Positions 1-8,725 of a stretch of DNA of 64,000 nt are shown here, piece by piece; position 1 is the first letter of the stretch, and every line of letters begins with the position of its first letter. The DNA lies in NCBI RefSeq assembly GCF_013004645.1, contig NZ_JABEME010000003.1:310001-374000 (forward strand). The letters are read 5' to 3'. The translations under genes were made by a program, and so were the position numbers. Below the pieces are notes generated by a model. The model had not been told where the DNA came from, searched no databases, and saw only the letters and a program-made list of their open reading frames with translations. This stretch comes from Stenotrophomonas africana. GTDB taxonomy: Bacteria > Pseudomonadota > Gammaproteobacteria > Xanthomonadales > Xanthomonadaceae.

Positions 1-2543
1 ATCACGTTGCGGGTCATGTGCACGTAGTAGGCCAGCTTGACGTCGGCATCGGCGGTGTTGCCGAACAGGCCCGACAGGTTGTGCACGTAGCCCAGCTCGT
101 AGTTGTAGGCATGCTCGGGCTTGAGCGTGTACAGCGGGTTGAGGCTGCTGGAGAAAGCGATGGTGCTTTCGAACATGCTGGGGAAGCGCACTGCTTCGCT
201 GTAGCGCAGGTAGACGCGCGCGGCCTTGGACAGGTTCACCGTGGCCGAGAAAGTGGGCAACCACGCGTAATCGCGGCGGCGGCCATTGCGCCCGTCCACC
301 GGCCGCGACTGCATGGTGTTGCCGATGTTGCAGACCAGGTCGCTGCCGGGGTAGACCGGCAGCACACCGGGTATGGCCGCCACCCGGCCGTTGAGACAGG
401 GGTTGGTCGCACGGGCATAGTTGCCGTTGGCATCGGGCAACCACGGAAGCCGATGTTCCACCGCCTGCGGCGTCTCGTAGTACGCCAGCAGGCCATGCAG
501 TGCATCGTCAACCACCGAACCCATGCCGATGCTGTCCCAGAACTCGCGTTCGGCCTCCAGTGCGTCGATCTCCGCCTGCAGGCTGGCCGGCCGCTCGGGC
601 AGTTCATTCGTCCGGTAGGTCGCCTCCTTGCTGCCCACGCCCTTGGTCAGCAGCTCCGGATGCGCCTGCAGGAAATCGTCGAAGGCCCAGTAGCGGCTGT
701 AGCGCACCCCTGCATTGAGGGTGAGGAAGTCGACCGGCCGCCACTCCAGGCTGAGGTAGCCTTCACCCTCCTGGCGACGCCCGGCACGCGGGAACATGCG
801 CCAGCCATCGGTGATGCCGAAGTACGGGTCACGCGAGCCGAGCTTTTCGTATTGCCAGTTGCCACCCACGGTCAGGTCGAGGGTGGAATGCAACGCGAAG
901 CGGTTGCTCAGGGTCAGGCCGGTGCGGTCGTTGCGCGCATTGGCCAACGCGGTGTTGCGCAGGATCGGGCTGGCGTCCGGGTTCCATACCGGATTGCCGG
1001 GGGCGAAGTTCGGAAAGCCACCTGCGGTGTAGGTATCGCTGTCCGTCTCCGTGCGCCACAGGTTGGCGTAGAGGTCCAGCCAACGGCTGCCGGCCGGCTG
1101 GAAGCGGTACTCCAGGTTCCAGGCATCGGACGCAACCCGGCTGAGCGGCCACTGGATGCGCCCATAGTCCGGCGCGGACAGGATGCGCGACGGCATGATC
1201 TCGCCGTAGTGCGACAGCGTGCGCCGCCAGGTCACCTTCAACTGCTGGTCATCGTTGATCTGCCAGCTGCCCTTGACCAGCCAGGATTCCTGTTCGCTGG
1301 AAGTATTGGGCACTTCATCGCCTGGCTTGAAGTAGCGCGCCAGTGTGGTGATGTAGTCGATGCCCTGGTACTCGAACTGCTCGCGCCGGTCCTGGTCGTA
1401 GTAGGCGCTACCGTTGGACCCGGAGAAGTAGTTGCCGCGCTTGCGCCAGGCATAGGCGGCCATCAGGTCGACGTTGTTGCCACGCACGCCCAGCGCCAGG
1501 CGCCAGGCCTGGTCCTCGCCATCGAAGGGGTTGTTGCCACTACGCGATTTCACCGGCACCACCAGGGTGCGGTCGTCGTAGGGTGAGTTCGGCGAGCCCT
1601 GCGGGAACCCCGGCACGGTACGGTAATCCTCGCCGGTGTGCAGCCGCGGCAGGCGCGGCGCCACCGCATTGCTGCTGCCTTCGATCTTCAGCTCCCCGCC
1701 GAAGCGCTCACCCGCTTCCACGATGTCATCGACGTCGATGGTCTTGATCACCAGCGCGCCACCGATCCCGCTGTGCACATCGCGCACCAGCCCTGGCCCC
1801 TTGATGACCTGGATGCCACCTATCAGGTTGGGATCGATGTAATTGCGGTTGCTGACGCCGTTGTAACCGCGCCAGACCGTGAGCGCCTGCTCACCACCGT
1901 CGATGCTGACCGGCACCCGCCCCGGCCCCTGGATGCCACGGATGTTGATGTCCAGCGCGCCGCTGTTGCGCGCATCGCCACTGAACACACCGACCAGATC
2001 CTTGACCACGTCGGCCGGGTTGGAGCCGCGGTAGCGCTCCACCCGGTCGCGCCCCGAATACGCCGTGGTCAGGTCCAGCGCGAACACATCATCGTAGCCG
2101 CGCCGATCACGCGCCTCGCCCCCTTCCGACTGCAGTCGACCGGCCACGTCCAGTGTTTCGGTCAGCCGCACCCCTTCCCCTTCACCCGCCTCCGCTGCGG
2201 CCCGCAGGCTCCAGGTGCCGTCCATGCCGCGCTGTGCGCGCACGCCACTCCCGCGCAACAGCTGCTGCAGCGCCTGCATCTGGCTGTACTCGCCTTTCAC
2301 CGCACTGGAGCGGCGGCCCTCCACCAGGTCACTGCGGAACACCACCTGCACATCGGCCTGGCGGCCAAAGGCACGCACAGCGTCGGCCAGGGGCTGTTCC
2401 GGAATCGTGTACTGGCGCAACGGCGCGACGACCGCCGGTTGCGCCTGCACGCCCGGCGCCCAGGCCAGCGGCAGCAATGCAGTGGAGATGGCCAGGGCCA
2501 GAACGGTGACGCGACGATGACAGGCGGATGCCGTGGACGGCAT
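1..2543 (-). CDS. TonB-dependent outer-membrane receptor with STN domain, 3' end outside window
   Basis: This is a FecA-type receptor that would import a ferric chelate or haem through the outer membrane, powered by TonB. The frame is open for 847 codons from ATG 2543 to the window edge, so the C-terminal end of the barrel is missing. A signal peptide covers about residues 1-36. An STN signalling domain follows at about 45-115 (LADAVRAFGRQADVQVVF), then a plug at about 165-270 (LDINIRGIQGPGRVPVSIDGG region) and a beta-barrel. GAGGAG lies 9 nt upstream of the ATG. The STN domain and the fecI-fecR pair just upstream on the same strand indicate cell-surface signalling: the loaded receptor signals through FecR to the sigma factor, which then activates this gene. 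The ligand cannot be read from the sequence; the haem-receptor resemblance is only an impression. Confidence 0.9.
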   Translation of the reverse strand, partial: MPSTASACHRRVTVLALAISTALLPLAWAPGVQAQPAVVAPLRQYTIPEQPLADAVRAFGRQADVQVVFRSDLVEGRRSSAVKGEYSQMQALQQLLRGSGVRAQRGMDGTWSLRAAAEAGEGEGVRLTETLDVAGRLQSEGGEARDRRGYDDVFALDLTTAYSGRDRVERYRGSNPADVVKDLVGVFSGDARNSGALDINIRGIQGPGRVPVSIDGGEQALTVWRGYNGVSNRNYIDPNLIGGIQVIKGPGLVRDVHSGIGGALVIKTIDVDDIVEAGERFGGELKIEGSSNAVAPRLPRLHTGEDYRTVPGFPQGSPNSPYDDRTLVVPVKSRSGNNPFDGEDQAWRLALGVRGNNVDLMAAYAWRKRGNYFSGSNGSAYYDQDRREQFEYQGIDYITTLARYFKPGDEVPNTSSEQESWLVKGSWQINDDQQLKVTWRRTLSHYGEIMPSRILSAPDYGRIQWPLSRVASDAWNLEYRFQPAGSRWLDLYANLWRTETDSDTYTAGGFPNFAPGNPVWNPDASPILRNTALANARNDRTGLTLSNRFALHSTLDLTVGGNWQYEKLGSRDPYFGITDGWRMFPRAGRRQEGEGYLSLEWRPVDFLTLNAGVRYSRYWAFDDFLQAHPELLTKGVGSKEATYRTNELPERPASLQAEIDALEAEREFWDSIGMGSVVDDALHGLLAYYETPQAVEHRLPWLPDANGNYARATNPCLNGRVAAIPGVLPVYPGSDLVCNIGNTMQSRPVDGRNGRRRDYAWLPTFSATVNLSKAARVYLRYSEAVRFPSMFESTIAFSSSLNPLYTLKPEHAYNYELGYVHNLSGLFGNTADADVKLAYYVHMTRNV

Positions 2544-2725
2544 GGACAGGAACTCCTCAAGCGTGGCGGGACCACGGGCACATCCGGTGCCGGTGGCATG
2601 TCTGGCTTGAGGAGAAACGGTGTTTCGCTCTGGCTATACCTCTATAGACAGCGCGATGTGGCGATTGCCCACGGTTTTTTCATGTTTTTTTCATGCGACC
2701 GGTTCATCCGGGCATTGCGCGAGCC

Positions 2726-3682
2726 TCACCACACCACCAGCGCGCCGCCGGGCAAGCGCTGCACACGCAGCCCTGCCTGCGCGGCCACCGCATCGATGGC
2801 GGCCTCCGGTTGCTGCAGATGGAACAGACCACTGACCCGTACGTCCGCGCCCTGCCCGCCCAGTACCCAGACCGGTGCACGACGGTAGCGCGCGAGATCA
2901 GCGATGGCCTGCGCGGCCGGCTGATCGTCGATCACTACCTCGCCACGCCGCCACGGCGCCATCGTCTCGAGATCTTCCAGTTGCACCGGCCGCAGCCAGC
3001 GACCGTCACGGAACACCCGTGCCTGCCCGGCATGCAGGCGCTGCACGCTGCCATCGCCGGGGCGCACATCGACCACGCCCTCGCTGACCTGAGTCACGAC
3101 CGTGGTGTCCTGCATCGACACGCTGAAGGCGGTGCCGATGTCACGGATCTGGCCACCGCCGGCCTCGACCTGGAACGGTCGCTGTTCATGCACCACCTGG
3201 AACCAGGCCTGGCCGCGCAGCAGGTGCAGGCGCCGCCGCTGGCCATCGAACTCAACCGCCAATGCGGTGCCCGCATCGAGTACGGCGGTGCTGCCGTCCT
3301 CCAGCTGCACCACGCGCGGTGCATCGCTGCTGTGCAGGTCACTGCGTGCCAGCAGCAACGCCTGCGGTGCGGCCGCGACCACCAGTACCACGGAGGCGGC
3401 ACTGGCCAACAGCCACGGCAGGCGGCGGCGCGGTGCGATCGGACGCAGCCCTTGGCGATCAGCCGTCAGCCCGGGCAGTGCGGCCAGCACCTCCGGCCCA
3501 ACGGCATCCAGCCCCTGCCAGAAGGCCTGCTGCTGGCGCCATGCCAGCGCATGGCGGGGATCGGCCTGCAGCCAGCGCTGCAGGGTTCGTTGTTGGCGTT
3601 CCGGCAGCGGGCCTGCACTGCACCGGATCACCCAGCGCAACGCCTGCCTGGCCTGACGCGGCGAGGGTTCGGACGTGTTCAT
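2726..3682 (-). CDS. FecR-family anti-sigma / sigma regulator
   Basis: This is an inner-membrane regulator that relays the receptor signal to the FecI-type sigma factor. The protein has 318 residues. The N-terminal cytoplasmic part has the DUF4880-like pattern ending LQADPRHALAW. A membrane segment lies at about 88-111, followed by the periplasmic FecR domain (LEDGSTAVLDAGTAL, RGQAWFQV, IGTAFSV) and an STN-like C-terminus. I chose ATG 3682 because the family N-terminus begins there. An upstream in-frame TTG at 3757 would shorten the gap to fecI but adds an atypical basic stretch. It lies between fecI (85 bp upstream) and the TonB receptor (182 bp downstream), all on one strand. Confidence 0.9.
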   Translation of the reverse strand: MNTSEPSPRQARQALRWVIRCSAGPLPERQQRTLQRWLQADPRHALAWRQQQAFWQGLDAVGPEVLAALPGLTADRQGLRPIAPRRRLPWLLASAASVVLVVAAAPQALLLARSDLHSSDAPRVVQLEDGSTAVLDAGTALAVEFDGQRRRLHLLRGQAWFQVVHEQRPFQVEAGGGQIRDIGTAFSVSMQDTTVVTQVSEGVVDVRPGDGSVQRLHAGQARVFRDGRWLRPVQLEDLETMAPWRRGEVVIDDQPAAQAIADLARYRRAPVWVLGGQGADVRVSGLFHLQQPEAAIDAVAAQAGLRVQRLPGGALVVW

Positions 3683-3767
3683 GGTTGTGGCCTGCCGCAC
3701 CCCGAACGGGTGCGCCTTCCTGTTGTGACAACGGCGGGCGCGATCTGCCCACGGCAATCGCAGCTCA

Positions 3768-4268
3768 TCAATGCACTCCCTGCTGATGCTGCTGGATCAA
3801 CAGCGCCGCGCGCAGCACATGCTTGCCGACCAGGCTCTTGGAAATACCCAGCCGGGCGGCGATCTCGCGCTCGCTCAGGCCCAGGTAGCGGTTGAGCACG
3901 AAGCACTCACGCACCTGGGCCGGCAGCGCGAGGATGGTCTGGGTGATCTCGCGCAGCTGCGCTTGGTCCAGCGCCTGCGCCTCGCCATCGCGGCTGGCCT
4001 CGGCCATGTCGAGGGCGTACTCGGCCATCGCACGCCGCTCGCGGGCGTCGGACTGGCTGCGGTTGAGCGCGTGGTGGTAGGCCATCCGGTACAGATAGCC
4101 GCGCGGCTCGAGGATGGGCGGGTCGCCGGGCACGCTGCTGGCCTTCAGGTACAGGTTCTGCAGGGTGTCCTCGGTACTGGCCGGGTCGAGATAGCGCGCG
4201 ATGAAGCGAGACAACGCACGGCGCTCGCGGATCAGCAGCTCGACCAGCGCCAGGGCATTGGGAGACAT
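3768..4268 (-). CDS. FecI-type ECF RNA polymerase sigma factor
   Basis: This ECF sigma factor has 166 residues and directs RNA polymerase to iron-uptake promoters. The sigma-2 region spans about residues 10-75 (STEDTLQNLYLKA, EPRGYLYRMAYHHALN). Sigma-4 spans about 108-155, with the helix-turn-helix LGLSEREIAARLGISKSLVGKH. ATG 4268 fits family length; a longer upstream extension is low-complexity. With the adjacent fecR and STN-type receptor it forms a complete signalling cassette. A second sigma/FecR pair lies at 41.8-43.4 kb but is not a close copy. Confidence 0.92.
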   Translation of the reverse strand: MSPNALALVELLIRERRALSRFIARYLDPASTEDTLQNLYLKASSVPGDPPILEPRGYLYRMAYHHALNRSQSDARERRAMAEYALDMAEASRDGEAQALDQAQLREITQTILALPAQVRECFVLNRYLGLSEREIAARLGISKSLVGKHVLRAALLIQQHQQGVH

Positions 4269-4368
4269 AGGTGCCAAGGCCGGACCGGGGAATGATGGGC
4301 GTGATGGCGACGGTCCGGACGTGGATTGTGGGCTGCGCGGCCGCAGGCGGCAAGCAGAAGCCCGACAG

Positions 4369-4389
4369 CATCCACGCATGGTGTGGATG
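4369..4389. terminator. REP-type hairpin after the LysR gene
   Basis: An imperfect palindrome with arms CATCCACgC and GgTGTGGATG sits just past the LysR stop codon, between that gene and the fecI promoter region. It resembles the ATCCACGC-atg-GCGTGGAT repeats at 17.7-18.2 kb but lacks the GTAG end. It is probably a REP copy that also works as a transcription stop. Confidence 0.5.
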
Positions 4390-4395
4390 GAAGAC

Positions 4396-5322
4396 CTAGG
4401 GTTCCTCCAGCGCCTCGAAGCGCTCGGCGAGGTAATCGATCAGCGCACGCACCGCGGGCAGCAAGCCACGTCGCGACGGGAACACCGCGTGCACGATGCC
4501 ATGCTTTGGCACCCACTCCGGCAGTACCGGCACCAGCGCACCGCTGGCCAGTTCGCCGCTGATCATCATCTGCGGCAGCATCAGCAGGCCCACCCCGGCC
4601 ACCGCAGCGGTGCGCAGCGCGATCATGTCATCGCTGACCAGCCGCGGGCGATGGTGCACGCTGGCCAGCACATCGTCCGGCCCGGTGTATTCCCAGACAT
4701 GCTGCTGGCTGGGCGATGCCAGATCGACGGTCGGCATCATCGCCAGATCGGCCGGCACCTGCGGCGCGCCCAGCCGCTGCAGCAGCGCCGGACTGGCACT
4801 GGTGCACCAGACCCGGCGCGCCAGCACGCGTACCACCAGGTCACTGTCCTCCAGCGGCGGCGGTCGCACGCGGATCGCCACGTCCACACCCTCACCCACC
4901 ACGTCGACGCGCCGGTTGGTGGCATCCAGCTGCACCGTCACCTGCGGGTGCAGGGCGAGGAAATCGGCCAGCATCGTGCCGATGCGTGCATGCAGGATCG
5001 CGATCGGGCACGCCAGGCGGATCGTGCCGCGCGGCTCGGCGCGTGACATTGCAATGGCTTCTTCGGCCGCTTCGGCCTCGACCAGCATGGCCTTGCAATG
5101 GCGGTAGTAGTCCTGGCCGACCTCGGTGACCGAGAAGCGCCGGGTCGAACGCTGGATCAGGCGCACGCCCAACCGTTCCTCCAGCAGCGCGATACGCCGG
5201 CTCAGTTTCGACTTCGGCATGGCCAGCGCACGACCGGCCTGCGAGAAGCCGCCATGCTCGACCACCATGGCGAAGTAGAACAGGTCGTTGAGGTCACAAC
5301 GGCGGATATCTGCGATGAACAC
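4396..5322 (-). CDS. LysR-family transcriptional regulator
   Basis: This is a 308-residue LysR-type regulator. The N-terminal winged helix is at about residues 8-66 (DLNDLFYFAMVVEHGGFSQA, KSKLSRRIALLEERLGVRL). The effector-binding domain follows (GTIRLACPIAILHA and later). I chose GTG 5322 because GGAG lies 8 nt upstream and the family N-terminus starts there; an upstream ATG at 5364 has no such site. It is divergent from pirin across about 150 bp, so it probably regulates the pirin-hydrolase-OsmC genes and itself. The subgroup resembles regulators of pirin and quinone-type genes, but the effector is unknown. Confidence 0.93.
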   Translation of the reverse strand: MFIADIRRCDLNDLFYFAMVVEHGGFSQAGRALAMPKSKLSRRIALLEERLGVRLIQRSTRRFSVTEVGQDYYRHCKAMLVEAEAAEEAIAMSRAEPRGTIRLACPIAILHARIGTMLADFLALHPQVTVQLDATNRRVDVVGEGVDVAIRVRPPPLEDSDLVVRVLARRVWCTSASPALLQRLGAPQVPADLAMMPTVDLASPSQQHVWEYTGPDDVLASVHHRPRLVSDDMIALRTAAVAGVGLLMLPQMMISGELASGALVPVLPEWVPKHGIVHAVFPSRRGLLPAVRALIDYLAERFEALEEP

Positions 5323-5472
5323 GGGGCGATCTCCTGCAGCCCATGGCCTGCGACCATTGTTCACCAGATAGGACTATGACGGCAAATATTGGCGCCTACC
5401 GGCCCCATTGTCGCGGCGATATCGTCTTCGCAACGAAGAACAGCGGCCGGCAGCCCCGGCCAGGAGATCGCC

Positions 5473-6339
5473 ATGAAGCGTGTCACCGGTACCTACAGCG
5501 CCCCCCGCCCGCACTGGGTGGGCGACGGATTCCCCGCCCGCTCGATGTTTTCCTACAACACCCACGGCCAGCATCTGAGTCCGTTCCTGCTGCTGGACTA
5601 TGCCGGCCCCTACACCTTCGCCCCCAGCGATACCCCGCGTGGCGTGGGCCAGCATCCGCATCGCGGTTTCGAGACCGTCACCATCGTCTATGAGGGCGAG
5701 GTGGCCCACCGCGATTCGACCGGGGCCGGCGGCACCATCGGCCCGGGTGACGTGCAGTGGATGACCGCTGCCTCCGGCATCCTCCACGAGGAATTCCACA
5801 CGCCGGAATTCAGCAAGCGCGGCGGCACGCTGGACATGGTCCAGCTGTGGGTCAACCTGCCGGCACGCGACAAGATGGGGGCACCGGGCTACCAGACCCT
5901 GCTCGACGCAGCGATTCCCTCGGTGGATCTGCCCGATGGCGCTGGGCGCGTGCGTGTCATCGCCGGCCGTTTCGACGGCCACACCGGTCCGGCCCGCACC
6001 CATACGCCGATGGATGTCTGGGACATCCGCCTGCAGCAGGGGCACCACGCCGAACTGGCGGTGGCCGATGGCCGCACGCTGGCGCTGGTGGTGCTGAAGG
6101 GCACGGTGCGGATCAACGGTGGCCAGCCGGTCGGCGAGGCACAGCTGGTCACCTTCGATCGCAGCGGCGAGGACGTGTTCGTCGACGCCGACAGTGACGC
6201 CACCCTGCTGCTGCTCAGCGGTGAGCCGATCGACGAGCCGGTGGTGGGCTATGGCCCGTTCGTGATGAACAGCCAGGCCGAGATCGCGCAGGCGGTCAAC
6301 GACTTCAACAGCGGCCGCTTCGGCCAGATCGCGCACTGA
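5473..6339 (+). CDS. Pirin family protein
   Basis: This is a bicupin pirin of 288 residues. Family members bind Fe(II); some act as quercetin dioxygenases and others as redox-sensing regulators. The four metal ligands are visible: H61 and H63 (GQHPHRGFETVT), then H105 and E107 (SGILHEEF). GGAG lies before ATG 5473. It is the first gene of a plus-strand run with two isochorismatase-like hydrolases and an OsmC-like protein, divergent from the LysR gene. The context suggests detoxification of aromatic or electrophilic compounds, which is inference. Confidence 0.93.
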   Translation: MKRVTGTYSAPRPHWVGDGFPARSMFSYNTHGQHLSPFLLLDYAGPYTFAPSDTPRGVGQHPHRGFETVTIVYEGEVAHRDSTGAGGTIGPGDVQWMTAASGILHEEFHTPEFSKRGGTLDMVQLWVNLPARDKMGAPGYQTLLDAAIPSVDLPDGAGRVRVIAGRFDGHTGPARTHTPMDVWDIRLQQGHHAELAVADGRTLALVVLKGTVRINGGQPVGEAQLVTFDRSGEDVFVDADSDATLLLLSGEPIDEPVVGYGPFVMNSQAEIAQAVNDFNSGRFGQIAH

Positions 6340-6411
6340 TCGTTTCAATGCGGCGGGCACCGGCCCGCCGCACCTTCCGGGCCATCGCCCACCTTCTCCA
6401 GGAGACTGACC

Positions 6412-7092
6412 ATGAGTACCCCCGCCAACTTCAACGGTGCCCGCCCGGTGATCGATCCGGACAACGCCGCGATGCTGCTGATCGACCATCAGAGCGGCCT
6501 GTTCCAGACCATCGGTGACATGCCGTTCACCAGTGTGCGCGCCCACGCCACCGCGCTGGCGAAGATGGCCACGCTGGCAAAGATGCCGGTGATCACCACC
6601 GCCTCTGTGCCGCAGGGCCCGAATGGCCCGCTGATCCCGGAGATCCACGACGCGGCCCCGCACGCCCAGTACGTGGCGCGCAAGGGTGAGATCAACGCCT
6701 GGGACAACCCGGAATTCGTTGCCGCGGCGAAGGCCACCGGCCGCAGGCAGCTGATCATTGCCGGCACCATCACCAGCGTGTGCATGGCCTTCCCGTCGAT
6801 CGCCGCCGTTGCCGATGGCTACCAGGTGTTCGCGGTCATCGACGCGTCGGGTACCTACTCGAAGATGGCCGAGGAGATCACCCTGGCCCGCGTGGTGCAG
6901 GCCGGCGTCGTGCCGATGGACACCGCCGCGGTGGCCTCGGAGATCCAGCGCACCTGGAACCGCGACGATGCACAGCAGTGGGCCGAGGTCTACACGAAGA
7001 TCTTCCCGAACTACCAGCTGCTGATCGAAAGCTACCTGAAGGCGCAGGACGTGCAGAAGAACCACGAACAACTGGATTCGCAGCGCAGCTGA
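6412..7092 (+). CDS. Isochorismatase-like cysteine hydrolase (YcaC type)
   Basis: This is a cysteine hydrolase of the isochorismatase fold, 226 residues, probably cytoplasmic. The expected catalytic trio is present: D25 (LLIDHQSGL), K91 (ARKGEINAWDN) and C124 (TSVCMAFPS). The INAWDN stretch and overall length match YcaC-like proteins, whose physiological substrate is unknown. AGGAGA precedes ATG 6412. It lies 72 bp after pirin and 53 bp before a second, divergent paralogue, so the two probably share a message. Confidence 0.92.
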   Translation: MSTPANFNGARPVIDPDNAAMLLIDHQSGLFQTIGDMPFTSVRAHATALAKMATLAKMPVITTASVPQGPNGPLIPEIHDAAPHAQYVARKGEINAWDNPEFVAAAKATGRRQLIIAGTITSVCMAFPSIAAVADGYQVFAVIDASGTYSKMAEEITLARVVQAGVVPMDTAAVASEIQRTWNRDDAQQWAEVYTKIFPNYQLLIESYLKAQDVQKNHEQLDSQRS

Positions 7093-7145
7093 GCTGCCCC
7101 GGTTGACAGCCGATCCTTGGCACTCCCCCGTACAGGAGACCCACC

Positions 7146-7787
7146 ATGTCCAGTGAACCGATCCGCGACCCGGCCAGCGATCATCTGCTGACCCCGCAGA
7201 ATTCCGCCTTCATCATCATCGACTACCAGCCGGTGCAGGTGAACTCCATCGCCTCGATGGACCGCCAGCTGCTGGTCAACAACATCGTCGGCACGGCCAA
7301 AGCCGCCGTCGCCTACAGCCTGCCGATCGTGCATTCGACGGTGAACGTCAAGACCGGCCTGAACAAGCCGCCGATCCCGCAGCTGCGCAAGGTGCTGGGT
7401 GACTACCCCACCTACGACCGCACTACCATCAACTCCTGGGAGGACGTCGAGTTCCGCAGGGCGGTGGAAGCCACCGGCCGCCGCAAGCTGATCATGACCG
7501 CGCTGTGGACCGAGGCGTGCCTGACTTTCCCGGCCCTGGATGCGTTGAAGGAAGGCTATGAGGTGTATGTGGTGGTCGACGCCGTCGGCGGCACCTCGCT
7601 GGCCGCGCACGATGCCGCGCTGCGCCGCATCGAACAGGCCGGTGGCCAGCTGATCAGCGTGCCGCAGCTCTTCTGTGAGCTGCAGCGCGACTGGGCCCGC
7701 TCGGCAACGGTTCCGGATTTCATGAACCTTTTCATTGAAACCGGTGGTACGGCGGGCATCCAGTTCTCGTACGATCGTACCGAGTGA
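7146..7787 (+). CDS. Isochorismatase-like hydrolase, second paralogue
   Basis: This 213-residue member of the isochorismatase superfamily is clearly related to its upstream neighbour but diverged. The nucleophile is C125 (WTEACLTFPAL) and the acidic residue is D26 (IIIDYQPVQ). At the position matching lysine in the neighbour there is R92 (DRTTINSWEDVEF). AGGAG lies 9 nt before ATG 7146. The differing active-site basic residue suggests a different substrate from the first hydrolase. The substrate cannot be told from sequence. Confidence 0.9.
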   Translation: MSSEPIRDPASDHLLTPQNSAFIIIDYQPVQVNSIASMDRQLLVNNIVGTAKAAVAYSLPIVHSTVNVKTGLNKPPIPQLRKVLGDYPTYDRTTINSWEDVEFRRAVEATGRRKLIMTALWTEACLTFPALDALKEGYEVYVVVDAVGGTSLAAHDAALRRIEQAGGQLISVPQLFCELQRDWARSATVPDFMNLFIETGGTAGIQFSYDRTE

Positions 7788-7830
7788 TTGGGTGGCGGCG
7801 CCGGTCCTGGCTGGCGCCGCCTTTTGCAGC

Positions 7831-7853
7831 AGTCGAGCATGGCTCGACTCTAC
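7831..7853 (-). repeat. GTAG-type (SMAG-like) REP hairpin
   Basis: Read on the minus strand this is GTAG followed by AGTCGAGC, CAT and GCTCGACT: an 8-bp perfect stem with a 3-nt loop. The GTAG end is the hallmark of Stenotrophomonas SMAG repeats. It lies between the second hydrolase and the OsmC-like gene, where it could stabilise or end the upstream message. Confidence 0.75.
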
Positions 7854-7871
7854 CGACAGATGGAGAACGTG

Positions 7872-8270
7872 ATGGCCTACGCACGCATTGTTTCAAGCGC
7901 CGACAACTACCTGCACCACATCAGCAATGGCAGCTTCGATGTGGACGCGGACGAGCCCGTCTCGTTGGGTGGTCAGGGCAAGGGCTTCGCACCGTTCGAC
8001 CTGTACCTGGCCTCGCTGGCGGCCTGCACCGCCATCACCCTGCGCATGTATGCGCAGCGCAAGGGCTGGGATCTGGGCGAGTTCCATGCCGAGCTGCGCT
8101 CGGAACGTGACGCGGATGGTCGCTTCCATGTGCACCGCGTACTGCATGCCAGCGCCGTGCTGAGCGATGCGCAGTGGCAGCGGTTGCTGGAGGTGGTGGA
8201 AAAGACCCCGGTGACCCTGGTGATGCGCGAAGGCGCACGCATCACCAGCGAGCGTGGGGGCGCAGCGTAA
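7872..8270 (+). CDS. OsmC-family protein
   Basis: This 132-residue OsmC/Ohr-fold protein belongs to a family of thiol peroxidases acting on organic hydroperoxides. One catalytic cysteine is present, C52 (LYLASLAACTAITLRMYA). The second family cysteine, normally in a CPV motif, is threonine here (EKTPVTLV), so classical two-cysteine peroxidase chemistry is doubtful. I chose ATG 7872 because GGAGA lies 6-7 nt upstream and overlaps an alternative ATG at 7860. It ends the pirin-hydrolase run and fits a stress or detoxification role. Confidence 0.9.
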   Translation: MAYARIVSSADNYLHHISNGSFDVDADEPVSLGGQGKGFAPFDLYLASLAACTAITLRMYAQRKGWDLGEFHAELRSERDADGRFHVHRVLHASAVLSDAQWQRLLEVVEKTPVTLVMREGARITSERGGAA

Positions 8271-8273
8271 CCC

Positions 8274-8294
8274 CATCCACGCGTGGCGTGGATC
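8274..8294. terminator. REP-type hairpin between convergent genes
   Basis: ATCCACGC, GTG, GCGTGGAT form an 8-bp perfect stem. It fills the 28-bp gap between the convergent OsmC-like and Phd-like stop codons, so it probably acts as a two-way terminator. It belongs to the same sequence family as the array at 17.7-18.2 kb, with GCAG instead of GTAG at its end. Confidence 0.6.
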
Positions 8295-8298
8295 TGCT

Positions 8299-8628
8299 TC
8301 AGCGCCGTGAATGCAGCACGGTGCGCTGGCGCATCGCATTGAATTCCTGCTCCACCTGCTGGATGTCTTCGGCCTGGAACCCGGCCGCATCCAGCAGCTG
8401 GTCGGCGGCGGCGGCCGCCAGCGGATCATCGTCACGCTGGCGCCAGCAGCGCGCCGGCAGGAAATAGCCCACTTCGCTGCGCCCGCGCATGATCACCACC
8501 GGCCGGCCCGCATACAGCAGGAACTCGGCCAGGTGCTGGCGCAGGCCCTCCACGGAAACATAGGCCGGTCCAACACCCAGCATCTGGCTGGACGGTTCGG
8601 AACTCTCGAACAGCTTGCGACGGCTCAT
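8299..8628 (-). CDS. Small Phd/YefM-antitoxin-like protein, no toxin partner
   Basis: This is a 109-residue protein of uncertain role. Residues about 22-58 (VSVEGLRQHLAEFL, GRPVVIMRGRSEVGYFLPA) follow the Phd/YefM antitoxin pattern of helix, then strand pair ending in a hydrophobic 'P'. The C-terminal half is helical and acidic (DQLLDAAGFQAEDIQQVEQEF). I chose ATG 8628 because AAGGAGGAG lies just upstream; a longer frame upstream has no such support. No toxin gene adjoins it, so it may be a stand-alone DNA-binding protein or an orphan antitoxin. Confidence 0.7.
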   Translation of the reverse strand: MSRRKLFESSEPSSQMLGVGPAYVSVEGLRQHLAEFLLYAGRPVVIMRGRSEVGYFLPARCWRQRDDDPLAAAAADQLLDAAGFQAEDIQQVEQEFNAMRQRTVLHSRR

Positions 8629-8725
8629 CCACTCCTCCTTTTGAACAACGCGTGGTCTCCTTTCCTTAGACGGGCGCATCGCTGCGCCCCCGCCACGCAC
8701 TACGTGATCCGCATCACGCCGCCAC

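Noticed and set aside
2726-3757. Starting the first FecR protein at TTG 3757
   Set aside because: The added residues are basic and unlike the family N-terminus, which begins at ATG 3682, though the ribosome site there is weak.
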